A stretch of 49,065 nt of DNA from Amphimedon queenslandica (Eukaryota; Porifera; Demospongiae; Haplosclerida; Niphatidae): assembly GCF_000090795.2 (NCBI RefSeq), contig NW_003546601.1, forward strand, positions 56,718-105,782, written 5' to 3'. Made by a program: the position numbers and the translations under genes. Shown one piece after another: positions 1 through 11,937 of this stretch; the first letter of the stretch is position 1; every line of letters starts with the position of its first letter. The notes under the pieces are model-generated. The model did no database searches and was not told the origin of the DNA. It was given only the letters and a program-made list of their open reading frames with translations.

Positions 1-72
1 ATAAGTAATAATTAATTACATTTAAGATGTGACCTTTGATTAATGTATCAAACAGTTTGTGTTAATTCTTAC

Positions 73-2504
73 CTTAATATCACGTCCTCCTAATAGTGAC
101 ATGTTACTAATATTTGATAATGATTCATCAGGCAGGATCTCCTTCAATTCTGTACATCTAGTACCAGTAGTAACAAGAAATGGTCGTTGTTCAACTACTG
201 CTGAGAGTACAGCTTTTACACTATACACTGTCCTTTCTCTTGGTGTATTCACAGGATAGGCTAGTTCTTTAGGATCAATAACTAACTCTTTTACCTCTAG
301 ACTGGGACAGGATTCTTTATAAACACTCATTACCTCTCCTATCACATCTCTTCTTAGAGACACCATATTGTCACTGTAACCTTTTTCACAGGACATCATT
401 ACTAGTACGCACTGCCTCTCATCCACAATCTCTACCAGTGATCCTACACCATGACCATTAGACCAATAAAGTCCATTCTTCCAAAATGTACAGTAACGAT
501 TTATCTTGTCATCTTCTTGAGGTAGAGCCATTTTATAAGCAAGATGTAACGAGAGGATATGGAAGTATCGAGGAGGAAAGAAATAATGTTTACTAGTACA
601 CTGTAGACACCAACCAAACTGGTACACTTGACTAGTCATCTCATCAGGTCTATCAGTAGACAAAAGACATGGAAAGAACAACAACCTTTCTCCTCTTCTT
701 TCTGTCCCTCCCTCCTCCTCCTCTTCCACTGCCAGCTGATGGAGGTTAGTCATTGTTAGGAAAGATGGATTCATTTGTTGACAGAGTTCCATGTTCTTTA
801 GGAAACAGATCAACATGTCAGGATCATATTTAGGGAAGAGTCTATCAGACCAGACACACTAACAATACCAGTATTGCTAGCAATGTCAACATGTTCTTTG
901 AATGTCTCTGGAGCAAAGAGAGTCCCATCCACCTCAGTTAGCAGTATACCCTTATTCACAACAACCCATACCTTATTGTCTTCACTTTTAAGAACACTGA
1001 TCAAACCAGTTGAGTGCAATGAATGAAGAACATCCAAGACGTCTTCTCTCTTATCTGATAAATTGTAATCATCATTTTCCTTACCAGCAGACATTACATC
1101 AGAGAGGGTCAGTATATTCTCTTTCCTTTCCTCCAGTAGACCATACATCATGTGACAATAAAGACTCAAATTCCTTCCACTTGTACTACGAATGGACTCA
1201 CAGGCACTAGACAACTTATTAAAGAAGGAATCCATACCACTCCCACCAAGCTTACGGCAATCTAAGAAGACACTATCACACCTTTCCCTTACAATAATCT
1301 CCTGTATTTCTTCCTTTCTCCTTCTCCTTTCAACAGGATTACTTATCTCATCCACATGACTGACAATTACAATAACATGGCATTGATTAAGAGCTTTGTG
1401 TGCTTCATTTGTGACAACTGTTAGCCACTGATGAAGCTGTTTGACTGGTTGCTTCTCCAATATATTGACTACTATCAGGAACACACCACCAGAACCTTGT
1501 AAGAGATTCTCAATGACAGCACTGTGACTGGAGTAGTATTCTGAATGACCAGCAAAATCATGAAGAATGATGTTACCCAGTGTCCTGTGTTGTAGTTTAT
1601 AAGGAATGATACCAGCAGTACAGGGCACTACCCCTCCAACATTTCTAAAGGAACCAAGAAGAGTAAAACTAGCTGTGTCATTGATGACATGACTAAGAGT
1701 ACTTTTACCAGCTCCAGGATTACCCACAAGGAGGACGTTAACATAAGACTCAATTGGATGAGATGATTTTATATCACCAAACTTCTTAAAGATAGGAAGA
1801 GTATTACCCCAGCCTCTCTGCTTTGCCTCTTTAGCTACTTGTAATGGTGTTTTCCCCTCATTGTTTTTAGCCAATGGATCACATTTACCAGTTGATAGTA
1901 AACATTCAACAATTGCAGAATGACCCCAATGAGCAGCATAGTGAAGTGGTGTTGACCCCCAGCTGTTAGCAGTCATTGGATCATAGTTACACTCATTAAT
2001 TAGATATTTTATTACATCAGGTGAATGAGGTGGCGGTGAGTTGGTTTTAGCTGTGTAATGAAGAACAGTTTCACCCTTATAGTTAGTAGCCATTAGATCG
2101 CAGTGATGATCTTTGATTAAATACTTCATGGCATCAAGTGATCCATAAGTAACTACTTTGTAAAGAACAGTGTCCCCATACATATCAGTAGCCATTGGAT
2201 CACAGTGACACTCATCAATGAGATATCTTAACACATCAACATGATTACCCCTTGCAGCATAATGAATACAAGTCTGACCTACACCATCTTTTTCCTGTGG
2301 GTCACAGTGATATTCAGTGATGAGATCTCTTGTAACATCTAACCAGCCATGCTCGGAAGACAAATGAAGTAAACTAGCATTATCCCATTTCATACACCTT
2401 CTTTTAATTTTATTTGGTTCCTTCACTAATGGTAGTAAGTGAACAGCTTCTTTATAATCTCTATCCTTAAACGCAGTCCAACACTTGTCCTCCTCTAATG
2501 GCAT
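73..2504 (-). pseudogene. ANK-ROC-COR-Death gene, copy 1 (large exon, frameshifted)
   Basis: Large first exon of copy 1; the mini-exon and Death-domain exon must lie left of the window. Translation from the ATG at 2504 gives about six ankyrin repeats (residues ~40-215), then a GTPase with P-loop GNPGAGKS, DFAGH (switch II/G3) and SHVD at the G4 position, then the start of a COR-like region. The exon ends at a clear donor (ATTAAG|GTAAGA, exon end at 73), the same as in the sister copies. A single G is missing after position 844: sisters read TCTAGTCAGACC, here TCTATCAGACC. This shifts the frame inside the COR region, so the protein ends early and the remaining 250 codons continue in another frame (816-73). 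It is either a young pseudogene or a one-base assembly error. The rest of the reading frame is undamaged. Role by family knowledge: a DAPK/ROCO-type GTPase adaptor without a kinase, probably cytosolic. Confidence 0.85.
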
Positions 2505-2549
2505 CTTGTGATCAGTTAATTAGATTCATGTCATAGTGTGTGTGGTCTT

Positions 2550-2591
2550 AGTTATGATAATCATAGTACATATACTATGATTATCATAACT
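2550..2591. repeat. Perfect 18-bp-arm hairpin upstream of copy 1
   Basis: Arms at 2550-2567 and 2574-2591 (AGTTATGATAATCATAGT and its complement) flank a 6-nt loop. It lies 46 bp upstream of the copy 1 start codon and I do not see it ahead of the other copies. It could be a tiny foldback transposon or a regulatory palindrome. The rest of 2592-2840 is AT-rich sequence with no recognisable feature. Confidence 0.6.
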
Positions 2592-2839
2592 GAGTGGGAG
2601 TGGACTGGGCAAACACACTGTTTATCATGTTATCCATGGTTCAAAAACTTTTTCAACATTGATGTGTACAATGATTATATGTAGTAAACTTAAGAGCTTG
2701 GCTAAATCATCAGTCTTAAATACATTCAATAATTTATTGGTCAATTTAATTTAGTGATTTAATATCTCTGCTTAAATTAGAACATGTATTTAATCTAATA
2801 AGGTTATTCATTTTGTGTAAGGATTTCAATTAAACAGTC

Positions 2840-3700
2840 CAAAGAGGTTCACAAATAATGTCAATGTATGTGTGTCACAGCATCTCTTTAAGATACTTAT
2901 TTCCTGACCATTGCCCCGTACAAATATTACAACAGCTTTCTTCAGTGTCATCACACCACATCTCTTCCAAGTATCATGCTATATTGATGAAGGATCATCT
3001 CCACTGTACTTTACCATCAATTGAAGGTAAGGTGGTTTAGTTGGTGACAGTGAATTGAAAATTATCTCAAGAATTGACTGAATTACCTTAAAAGAAACTG
3101 TCAAATCATTTACTGACACAATACTGAGCAATGAACTTAAACTATTAGTATCAATATCAATAGTGATCTCATCTACTTTGATTGATTTCACTTTAGAAAA
3201 TAAACAGAGTGCATCATTGCTCCTAATCTTGAATGATTTCAATACAATGTACTGAGGAGGAAAATTAGACTCAAGAATACGAGAGGTGTCACTTACACTT
3301 GTATATATAAATACACACGAGCTACATCAAGTGATTTTGATTGTTGTTCAGTGTTGATAGCTAGAGGATCACTAGAATCAAATGTAACCTTATCCAATCT
3401 AAGTGTGAGAGGATAAGGAGAGAGGAAGAATGCAGAGAGTAAGGAATGGACACCATTAAATGAAATGGATGATGTGACCAGGGGTACCTGTACATGAGTA
3501 GTCTTTGATATGCAATTGCTGGAAGCATGGTCAATACATTAATTCTGATAAACATTGAATAAAGCTCCTATCATAAGTTTCAGACCTAATTGAGACCACT
3601 TCTAAATTTTTATGGTGTTGTATAACTTTTTAAAAGTTTTCAGCATCTTCACTATCAAGGTGACCCACTTTTAGTATCTCCAGGTCACATTGCTCAATTA
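2840..3700 (-). pseudogene. F-box/LRR-like gene remnant, copy A
   Basis: Minus-strand remnant of the gene better preserved at 44976-46524. An open stretch at 3242-2979 encodes the LRR-like block (KSFKIRSNDALCLFSKVKSI and onward). Upstream, around 3440-3320, the sequence in another frame gives DPLAINTEQQ followed by SKSLDVARVYLY, so this copy reads through the place where the 45.5-kb copy has lost a base, but then breaks where an extra TA in a TATATATA tract shifts the frame near 3300. The 5' two thirds, including the F-box-like start, are missing or unrecognisable beyond about 3700. I do not recognise the parent gene by name; it is only a relic here. Confidence 0.7.
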
Positions 3701-4310
3701 TTCCTCCACCAATTTTATAGTGTGTTAGCATATAAAATGCCTTTTTGCATGTATAGTAACCATTTTTCTATAAACATTTGTAGCGTGGCTGATGCATCAT
3801 GACATCACATCAGAACTCATGAATATTCATAAATTATTTTTGTATATAATGCATGCTGTGTAATTATTATAATCAGTGTTTGGGTGTCAACATGAGTCAT
3901 CGTTAGCTCTCTCTCTCTCTCTAGCGCAGCAATCCTGTCTGCCTTCATGCTAGGCACTAGCCAGCATCTCATATTCTCTTAGCTTTTATCTTATTTGCTA
4001 AACATTTACTGTATATGCATTTGAGTATAGGTGTGTGTTTAAGCATACTTGTATGCATACATTATATGATTATGTTGATCTACAATACTATACATTGTAC
4101 TACTGAGTAAAAAGTGACTCTGCCTGCATTTCAACCAATAAACTGTATTTTGTCTTTTTACAATAATAAATGCACACTACGCAACTCTTTGCCATGAATT
4201 TGTTTCCAGATTAAAGTAACCACAAAGTTGCATTGTGTTTTATTGTGACTATTTAAGAGTTTTGTCTCTGTCTCTTTCATTTATTCATTCATTGAACTGT
4301 TTTTATTTTT
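3701..4310. repeat. Duplicated spacer ahead of the TFIIB exon
   Basis: No gene is seen. The stretch repeats, with drift, at about 46880-47280 and in part at 36980-37300: the same TTTTTGCATGTATAGYAACC block, the same GTATGCATACATTATATGA block and the same polypyrimidine run leading to the TFIIB acceptor. A short (CT)n lies at 3908-3922. Confidence 0.6.
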
Positions 4311-4316
4311 TCACAG

Positions 4317-4436
4317 AAATATGTGCTGTATCACATCATTCAAAGAAAGAAATAGGAAGATGCTTCAAACTTATTTGTTTTGTCAAGCAGCAAACCCAGC
4401 AATGAATACTGTATTAACTACTAAAGCATGATTAGT
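4317..4436 (+). pseudogene. GTF2B: TFIIB exon relic, copy A
   Basis: Follows a good acceptor (TTTTTTCACAG at 4306-4316). The reading [19 protein letters not shown] matches the first cyclin fold of general transcription factor TFIIB, which binds TBP-DNA and recruits RNA polymerase II. This copy has a 4-nt expansion (TTTG duplicated) after the KLI codons and has lost the original donor: it ends ACTACTAAAGCATGATTAG where the better copy at 37301 has ACTACTGACTTTATG then GTTAGT. No other TFIIB exons are seen nearby, so this is a single captured exon with its intron flanks, not a working gene. Confidence 0.85.
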
Positions 4437-5692
4437 ATTCAGGTTAGTTGTAGATGAACTTATTTATCGTATTAAAATACTTTCATGCATAATTAATTTT
4501 TTTGTAGATATCATTAAAGAAGAAACAAGATTTTACTCAATCTCCAAAAGATGGTTTTTCTAAGAATGACTCTAATTTCAAATTGGATTTTAAAATTATT
4601 TTAATTATCCAGGAATTTACAAGCATAATAATTATTATTTTTAACTTTTTTCGCAAAAATTAATGATAATTATAAGTTTCTGAAATTTTTATTGGATCAA
4701 TCTCAAGGGCGTGGTGTGGGTGTGGTTAGCCCTGCCTTAAAACCACATGGAGTCATGAGAACTAGAATGGGACTGGGTTTCCTATGATCGACGCAAGATA
4801 AGGGAGCTTCTGGTTGGCTGACAGGCTGAACGTGTTTAGTTGCTCCTAGTGAGTCAGAAATGTTGTTCCAGAGGATAATGGATTCCACGCTTACCTCAGT
4901 GGACTTTCTTAGTGTGTTGTCCTTAGAAAGAACTTGAGGTTAGAGAGGGAATAGTATTACCAACTTGACATGTACTTATGTTGCATAGAAAGTCTGAACC
5001 GATTCCAATCATAGATCAATGTTCCGATTAAATTTAGATTTTTTAAAAATGGGGCCAAAGCACTTGTACTATTAGTCAAAAAGATTTGGCATTAATTTTT
5101 TAAAATAATTTTCTGATGCATACTGTAATTCTTCTAAAAATTCGCCACAGTCACTTTTGATAAATAAATTTTGAAAACAAATAATTAAGAGTAAAATTGG
5201 CCTTTATGGCCAAATAATAATTAATTATGACGAAATAAGGCACTAAGAAACACATGTGGACAAGATATTCTTTGTTGTTTGACTAATAATCTTCACAATC
5301 TGAATCTTGTTCACTATCAACTAGACAGAGCTTAGGCCTACTAATGGCAATCATCTGTCCGGCGGAGTGCTGCTCGAGGCATCTTTGTCAGTTACATGCT
5401 CTTCTGCCTATTCCAGCACACGTCCATTTGTTATAATGCTGTTGAGTGTCGAAATTGGAGGGAAATGGCAAAATTAGACGAAGTATCGTCATAAATTACA
5501 AAACAAATAATTAGAGTTAATTTTGAATTAAAAGTGCTTAAAAATTATTTATTTTTGAACTTAGAGGTGCGAAATTTTAGAAAAAATTACAGTAAACATG
5601 TTCTTATGTTGCATAGAAAGTTTGACTCGATACTGATTAAATTTGGATTTCTTACAAATTTTTCAAGTTCCTCCCCATCAATACATATTTTG
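4437..5692. repeat. Duplicated intergenic block
   Basis: Gene-free. Its first 700 bp are repeated at about 47405-48070, including the landmark ATCTCAAGGGCGTGGTGTGG at 4701-4720, and in shorter form at 37500-37860. From 5150 on it is AT-rich with no recognisable gene. Short open frames here have no family resemblance. Confidence 0.6.
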
Positions 5693-5695
5693 TTA

Positions 5696-5898
5696 CCGTA
5701 TGTGCCATATATTTTGTGGGGATTAAATTTCATAATATTTGCATTTTGGAAAAATTTGCAAAATTAAAATCCACAAAATAGCGTGTTCATTGTATAGTAG
5801 GTGTGGTAATTACATTAAAATTGCTAAGTTTTTGCTCATGAATACAAAAATGCAGCCAAATTGCGAAATTTTATACCTGCGAAATATGTCATATAAGG
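5696..5898. mobile_element. MITE of the CCGTA group, TA target duplication
   Basis: Ends are inverted repeats: left CCGTATGTGCCATATATTTT, right end complement CCTTATATGACATATTTCGC. It is flanked by TA at 5694-5695 and 5899-5900. The paralogous block at 48405-48425 lacks it and reads TTTTGTTATTAATAG, an exact empty site with a single TA. No coding capacity, so a non-autonomous element; the TA duplication points to a Tc1/mariner- or PIF-type transposase supplied elsewhere. Confidence 0.8.
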
Positions 5899-5932
5899 TA
5901 TTAATAGTTATAAATTATTCTCCTCTCAATAG

Positions 5933-6944
5933 GCTCCAGTCTTGATACACTAACAGTACTTGGTTCTCATAAAGGTGACGTCATTCTCCTAGCTAATGAC
6001 AGTTCTTTAACCACCTCCTTCTTATCCCAGCAACAATCTAATGGCCCTCTCTTCAATCCTCATGGATATGATGATGCTCTTCCACAATATGTTGGGAAGT
6101 TGAAGGACGTCCTTTCTAAATGGCCACTGCTGTTCACTCTCATTGAGGATGGGATTGTGTGTATCCTAATTAAGCCTCATGCACATTTCTTAGCCTTGGA
6201 CTTTTTCCAAATGTTTTTACATTTTCTGATACATATTAATATCCTTCTGCTGTGTAAAAAGTTTGAGCTGATTCCGACTTAAATTTTTATTGAGTTACAG
6301 CCCTTTTAAGAAAATACTCGGGGCTTATAGCCTTGAGTGCTATTTAGATTTTGGAGCCCATGGCTTTTCAGAAAAATGACTAAAAAATCATCCCAAGTTT
6401 TAATTAGATTTTTTTAATGCATATTGATTTCCTTATGCTGTGTAGAAAGTTTGAGCTGATTCCTACTTTAAGTTTTCAATTTACAGGCATTTTAAGGAAA
6501 TTAGGCCAAACTTTGAAAAATACCCAAAGTTTATAATCCTTTCTTTCTTTATCCTTTTTATTATTATTATTCCTCTCCCTGAGCTATGTACATGTACATG
6601 TACATTAATCATTAATAATGTACAATTATGATCCTTAACTTCATTATTATCCAGTGGTCTACAGTGTCTCTAATGCTATGATCATTGCTGCCATTCATCC
6701 ACTGGAATACTGTAGAATGTTTAAGCTATAACACTCCAGGTAAAATATTTGCAAGTTTATGATAAAATATAAATTAAAATACCTCCTATTCTGCTCATGT
6801 TTAGATGGTCCCTCTCTCTTACAAACTCTGTCTTTGTCATCATTTCATAAAATCTCGGTCTCTCCTGATCTAGGAGTGTCTCTTAATTCATTGGATCAAT
6901 GTTCCCTCCCACTCAATGCACTGGAGACTGGAACTGAGACATAG
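5933..6944 (+). pseudogene. Gene X, last three exons, copy A
   Basis: Three exons with consistent splice phases: 5933-6160 (acceptor CTCTCAATAG, donor T|GTATCC), 6655-6739 (acceptor TTATTATCCAG, donor CAG|GTAAAA) and 6805-6944 (stop TAG). Spliced, they give a C-terminal segment beginning SSLDTLTVLGSHKGDVILLA, passing WPLLFTLIEDGIVLVYSVSN and ending LNALETGTET. Alternating hydrophobic strands such as DGIVLVYS could be part of a beta-propeller, but I do not recognise the protein. The middle exon has one extra A (TTTAAGC versus TTTAGC at 39096), which breaks the frame. The first intron holds two units of the 177-bp repeat that is amplified in copy B. The rest of the gene is absent, so this is a fragment carried in the duplicated module. 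Confidence 0.6.
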
Positions 6945-7734
6945 TGTCATTCTTCCTTAGGAATAGAGGTAAATGATACTATTTATAGTAACACTGATAC
7001 TATTTATAGTACAATGCTATTGATTGACACTATGCTTTTGATGTATAATATATATCATTGGTAATGATATCGTATAGCAGGAAATTTGTTGTCTTTTCAA
7101 GCAGGCTTTACAAGATATTTTCGTTGATTTTATTTTCATTTTGCCTAACATACATTTTCACTATCATACCCACTTAATTAGTGCCACATGTATGGTTTAA
7201 GATGGAAGACTGTTTATGGTTTGTAGTTATACAACATTTATAAAGACATTTGGAGCCCATCAGTTTGAGAAGAACTGCCTTTCTGTGTCAAGCCTGATAA
7301 TGCCACAGATTGCTATGTAGTGAAAAGAGAATCTGTTGTGGTTCAAAAATTTTGGATTAAATTTTCATTGTGTGAAAATTTTGTTCACAAATATTGGCCA
7401 ACGAAACAAACAAAAATTAGCACTCGACGAAAATTTCCTACTATGAGTATGTGGTTTATAATATATTACAATAGCATAGTGTTAATCAATAGCATTTTAC
7501 TACAAATAGTATCATTATCTATTGTAGTAATTGATACTATTTATAGTAACGATGCTAGTGTACACGTTTGGTAGTGATGTAGTAATTCAAAAATTGTCCA
7601 TTGCACAAAAATTTGTTGTTGGAATCAACTCAAATTTTTTTATTAGCAACAGACAGACAGACATAAATAATAATAATGATGTATATTGCTTTGCTTGGCT
7701 CGTCCCCATAATGTTTTACATTCATCTTGCAATA
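6945..7734. repeat. Spacer between gene X and the Death-domain end of copy 2
   Basis: Gene-free. Shared with 30664-30993 and 39326-39800. It contains repeated TGATACTATTTATAGTA motifs (around 6977-7010 and 7532-7546) and the run AACAGACAGACAGAC at 7648-7662. Short plus-strand open frames here recur with the block and are not conserved as protein. Confidence 0.55.
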
Positions 7735-7944
7735 CCGTACGCGTCTTAATTTTCGAGGTGTATTAAATTTCGTTATTTTCGTGCTCACCTTAAATCCACG
7801 AAATTTAAACCACCTCTAATGCCATTCTATTGTATGTAGACTATGGCCAGAACACGAAAATTAGCTCACACGAATATTAACTCTTGAGCAAATTTCATTT
7901 GAAAACACGAAATTTTGAACCCTCGAAAATTTGAACGTATACGG
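7735..7944. mobile_element. MITE of the CCGTA group, TA target duplication
   Basis: Left end CCGTACGCGTCTTAATTTTC and right end CGTATACGG form an imperfect inverted repeat; the interior repeats TTTCGAGG / CCTCGAAAAT as an inverted pair. TA flanks at 7733-7734 and 7945-7946. Paralogous blocks at 30990-31000 and 39786-39796 read CTTGTAATAATGT and have no element, so the insertion and its 2-bp duplication are directly visible. Confidence 0.8.
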
Positions 7945-8065
7945 TAATGTATCATTAATAATAATAATAATAATAGTTATAAACAGAACAAAGCAAGATG
8001 CTATAGGCAGTTATCTTATCAAAATAAGTGATAATAGAAAACAATAATTTCAATAAACAAAAGAA

Positions 8066-11052
8066 CTAGGCAATTAACTGGTTTGATGTACAATATTTAT
8101 CTCTAATGTTAGTAGCAATAGATTTCTCTTCTATTGTATCCAGTGCTGTAGCTAATGATGACCAACTGGGACCTCCTTTCTCTCTCACTTTATCTTCTCC
8201 TCTTAACCAGGCAGACATACAAGCATAAAAACATTTTACTGGATCTCCTCTGTGTCTCTCATCTATATCCACTAGTCTAGGATCATATAATCCTAACTGT
8301 AGACCTAGTCTGTGCCATACAGAAGAGGACAAGTGTTGATCTGATGTTAATTCCTTAGTGACAATATCAAGATCATTAATATCTATAAAAATAATAATTA
8401 ATAATGTGTATATACACTGTACAGTCTACACTCCCACTACTAGACAATTGTGATAGTACATATTATAACATACTCAGCTTTATTGGAGTCAATGGTGTCT
8501 TGAATTCTTCAGTTATTTCAATCACTTCCTATACAATAATAATAATAATAATAATAGCTGATATTTGTCACTGTGCTTGTTGATGAAGGTGATATACATC
8601 AGGAAAACCCACACTGTCTGCAGGGTGGTTATGGGCATATAGCTCCCTGCTAAACATCAAAGGTTTCCATGGTAACCACCCACACACCGTGGTATAATAG
8701 TAGTAAAAGCCACACAATGACAACCCACAATTATGACAAAGACTGAGTAATTTGATAAGAAATAAATTACTTTTAAGATATGACCTTTTGATTATTAGTG
8801 CTTGTATTAATGTATCAAACAGTTTGTGTGTTAATTCTTACCTTAATATCACGTCCTCCTAATAGTGACAGGTTACTAATATCTGATAATGATTCATCAG
8901 GTAGGATCTCCTTCAATCTTGTACTTGTTCCATTATCATGAACTAAGCAATCATCTCCCTTGTCAATAGCAGAGAGAATATCTTTTACACTATACACTGT
9001 CCTTTCTCTTGGTGTATTCACAGGATAGGCTAGTTCTTTAGGATCAATAACTAACTCATTTACCTCTAGACTGGGACAGGATTCTTTATAAACACTCATT
9101 ACCTTTTCTATCACACCTCCTCTTAGAGACACCATATTGTCACGGCTACAACCTTTTTTACAGGACATCATTACTAGTACACACTGGCTCTCATCCACAA
9201 TCTCTACCAGTGATCCTACACCATGACCATTAGACCAATAAAGTCCATTCTTCCAAAATGTACAACATCTCATTAACTGGTTGTTCTTTTGAGGTAGAGC
9301 CATTTTGTAAGCAAGACGTAATGAGAGGACATGGAAGTATCGAGGAGGAAAGAAATGATGTTCACTAGTACACTGTAGACACCAACCAAACTGGTACACT
9401 TCACAACTAGTCATCTCATCAGGTCTATCAGTAGACAAAAGACATGGAAAGAACAACAACCTTTCTCCTCTTCTTTCTGTCCCTCCCTCCTCCTCCTCTT
9501 CCACTGCTAAATGATGGAGGTTTGTCATCCTTAAGAAAGATGGATTCATTTCTTCACAGAGTTCCATGTTTTTCAGAAAACGAATCAACATATCAGGATT
9601 ATATTTAGAGAAGAGTCTAGTCAGACCAGACACACTAGCAATACCAGTATTGCTAGCAATGTCAACGTGTTCTTTGAATGTCTCTGGAGCAAAGAGAATC
9701 CCATTTAATTCTGTTAGTAGTATACCCTTATTCACAACAACCCATACCTTGTCTTCACTTTTAAGAACACTGATCAAACCAGTCGACTGTAATGAATCTA
9801 GAACATCCAAGATGTCTTCTCTTTTATATGGTATGAAATAATCATCATTGTCCTTACCAGCAGACATTACATCAGAGAGGGTCAGTATATTCTCTTTCCT
9901 TTCCTCCAGTAGACCATACATCATGTGACAATAAAGACTCAAATTCCTTCCACTTGTACTACGAATGGACTCACAGGCACTAGACAACTTATTAAAGAAG
10001 GAATCCACACCACTCCCACCAAGCTTACGACAATCTAAGAAGACACTATCACAGCTTTCCGTTAAAATAATCTCCTGTATTTCTTCTTTTCTCCTTCTCC
10101 TTTCAACAGGATTACTTATCTCATCCACATGACTGACTATTACAATAACATGGCATTGATTAAGAGCTTTCTGTGCTTCATTTGTGACAACTGTTAGCCA
10201 CTGATGAAGCTGTTTGACTGGTTCCTTCTCCAATATATTGACTACTATGAGGAACACACCACCAGAACCTTGTAAGAGATTCTCAATGACAGCACTGTGA
10301 CTGGAGTAGTATTCGGAATGACCAGCAAAATCATGAAGAATGATGTTACCCAGTGTCCTGTGTTTTAGTTTATAAGGAATGATGCCAGCAGTACAGGGCA
10401 CTACCCCTCCAACACTTCTTAAAGCACCAAGAAGAGTAAAACTAGCTGTGTCATTGATGACATGACTAAGAGTACTTTTACCAGCTCTAGGATTACCCAC
10501 AAGGAGGACGTTAACATAAGAATCAATTGGATGAGATGATTTTATGGCACCAAACTTCTTCAAAACAGAAAGAGTATCAGTGTCACCTCTATGCTTAGCT
10601 AGTTTAAATGGTGTGTTCTCCTCATTGTCTTTAGCCAATGGATCACATTTACCAATTGATAGTAAATATTCAACAGCTGCAGAACTACCCGAACGAGCAG
10701 CATAGTGAAGAGGTGTCCGCCCCCACACCCAGTCAGCAGCCATTGGATCACAGTGAAACTTATCAATGAGATATCTCATCATATCAACATGATTACCTAG
10801 TGCAGCATAATGAAGACAAGTCCTACCATTATCATCTCTTTCGTGTGGATTACAGTGATATTTAGTGATGAGATCTTTTGTAACATCTAACCAGCCATGC
10901 TTTGAAGACAAATCAAGTAAACTAGTATTACCCCATAAAGTATATTTTCTTTTCATTTTATTTAGTTCCTTCACTAATGGTAGTAAGCGAACAGCTTCTT
11001 TATGATCTCCTCTTTCAAACACATCCCAACACTTGTCCTCCTCTAATGACAT
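8066..11052 (-). CDS. ANK-ROC-COR-Death protein, copy 2 (intact, 860 aa)
   Basis: Three exons: 11052-8842, 8528-8474 (55 nt) and 8382-8066, joined in phases 0 and 1 at canonical sites (AAG|GTAAGA; TATAG|GAAGTG; CTGA|GTATGT; TATAG|ATATTA). The start ATG follows the leader TAATTAACTGATCACAAG shared by copies 1-4. Residues ~43-170 hold about four ankyrin repeats, the fewest in the family. The GTPase has P-loop GNPRAGKS (186-193), DFAGH (241-245) and SHVD (307-310, where Ras proteins have NKxD). A COR-like region follows to about residue 640, then a conserved C-terminal block. The last exon is a Death domain: W-x-LGLQLGLYDPRL, MSAWLRG, WSSLATAL. The architecture equals DAPK minus kinase. Inference: a cytosolic adaptor or switch that recruits Death-domain partners when the ankyrins bind a ligand. 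It is the shortest intact member. Confidence 0.9.
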
Positions 11053-11061
11053 CTTGTGATC

Positions 11062-11717
11062 AGTTAATTAGATTCATTGATACCCGCCCACACATCAGAA
11101 ATTCAATACACTAAACACACATACCATAACTAAGAGAGTGGAAGTGAATGCTTTTGCCAAGAATTGTCTATAAAATAATTTCTCAATTTATATATCAATG
11201 TCCTTTTGATAGTTTTTGAACTGATTCTGTGCACACATGTAATAATAGTATTTACCATACAGCTGGAATTCGGCAAGGAATTAATATTGGCAGATTAGCA
11301 GTTGTAGTTAGCATTCACTAATATAAAATCCACTCCATTTTGTTTTATTCTTCACATGCTCAATGATTCATGGCTGCTAATTCCTAAATCACCATTATAT
11401 AAACCCACCTATAGGGCCTGTACTTAACTGCTCTCATATACATATCACAATAATAATAATAAAATCTCCTCAAAATCTCATACTACACTCCACCTTACTA
11501 TTCCTTTATATGAGGACTGCACCTGTACTATATACTGTATAGCTAGAAAACTTTAGAGTGTCAAAATTAGGTGAATGGACTCTAAAAGAGGTTTAGTTTT
11601 AAAATTTCGGCAAAATTTTAACCATGTGCGTACTGCTGCAGAGCCCTATCTAATTGGAAATTAAACTTTTGGTGAATTGACCTCAATTCACTGAATTCAC
11701 TTTATAGCTATACAGTG
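11062..11717. repeat. Upstream spacer of copy 2, duplicated upstream of copy 3
   Basis: Matches 17930-18601 almost base for base over about 650 bp, beginning TTAATTAGATTCATTGATAC and including CATGGCTGCTAATTCCTAAA. This is 5' flanking DNA of both genes and may contain their promoters; I see no convincing core promoter. The match shows copies 2 and 3 were duplicated with their upstream DNA. Confidence 0.75.
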
Positions 11718-11723
11718 ATAATA

Positions 11724-11775
<52 letters not shown>
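11718..11775. repeat. (TAA)n microsatellite
   Basis: Long ATA/TAA triplet run. The equivalent place upstream of copy 3 (18602 onward) carries LINE 3' ends inside the same microsatellite. The sequence after it (11776-11880) ends in the tail shared with the 3' side of gene X. Confidence 0.9.
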
Positions 11776-11777
<2 letters not shown>

Positions 11778-11937
11778 TTTTTTGTTTGCTTTTGTGTCTT
11801 TCTGCCACCATTTGATGATAATAATGATAATAATAATAATAAAACACTGCACTCTCAGTCAAGCCATACATGTACATAGTGTCATTCTTCCTTAGGAATA
11901 GAGGTAAATGAATCTATTCAAGTAACACTGATACTAT

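Noticed and set aside
6805-6944. Gene X end as a nucleoporin NUP43 C-terminus
   Set aside because: The only resemblance is a short S-L-N-S-L-D-like stretch; the preceding exons do not fit that family.
11683-11877. Minus-strand frame with a poly-leucine run resembling a membrane segment
   Set aside because: Translation of the microsatellite at 11718-11775.
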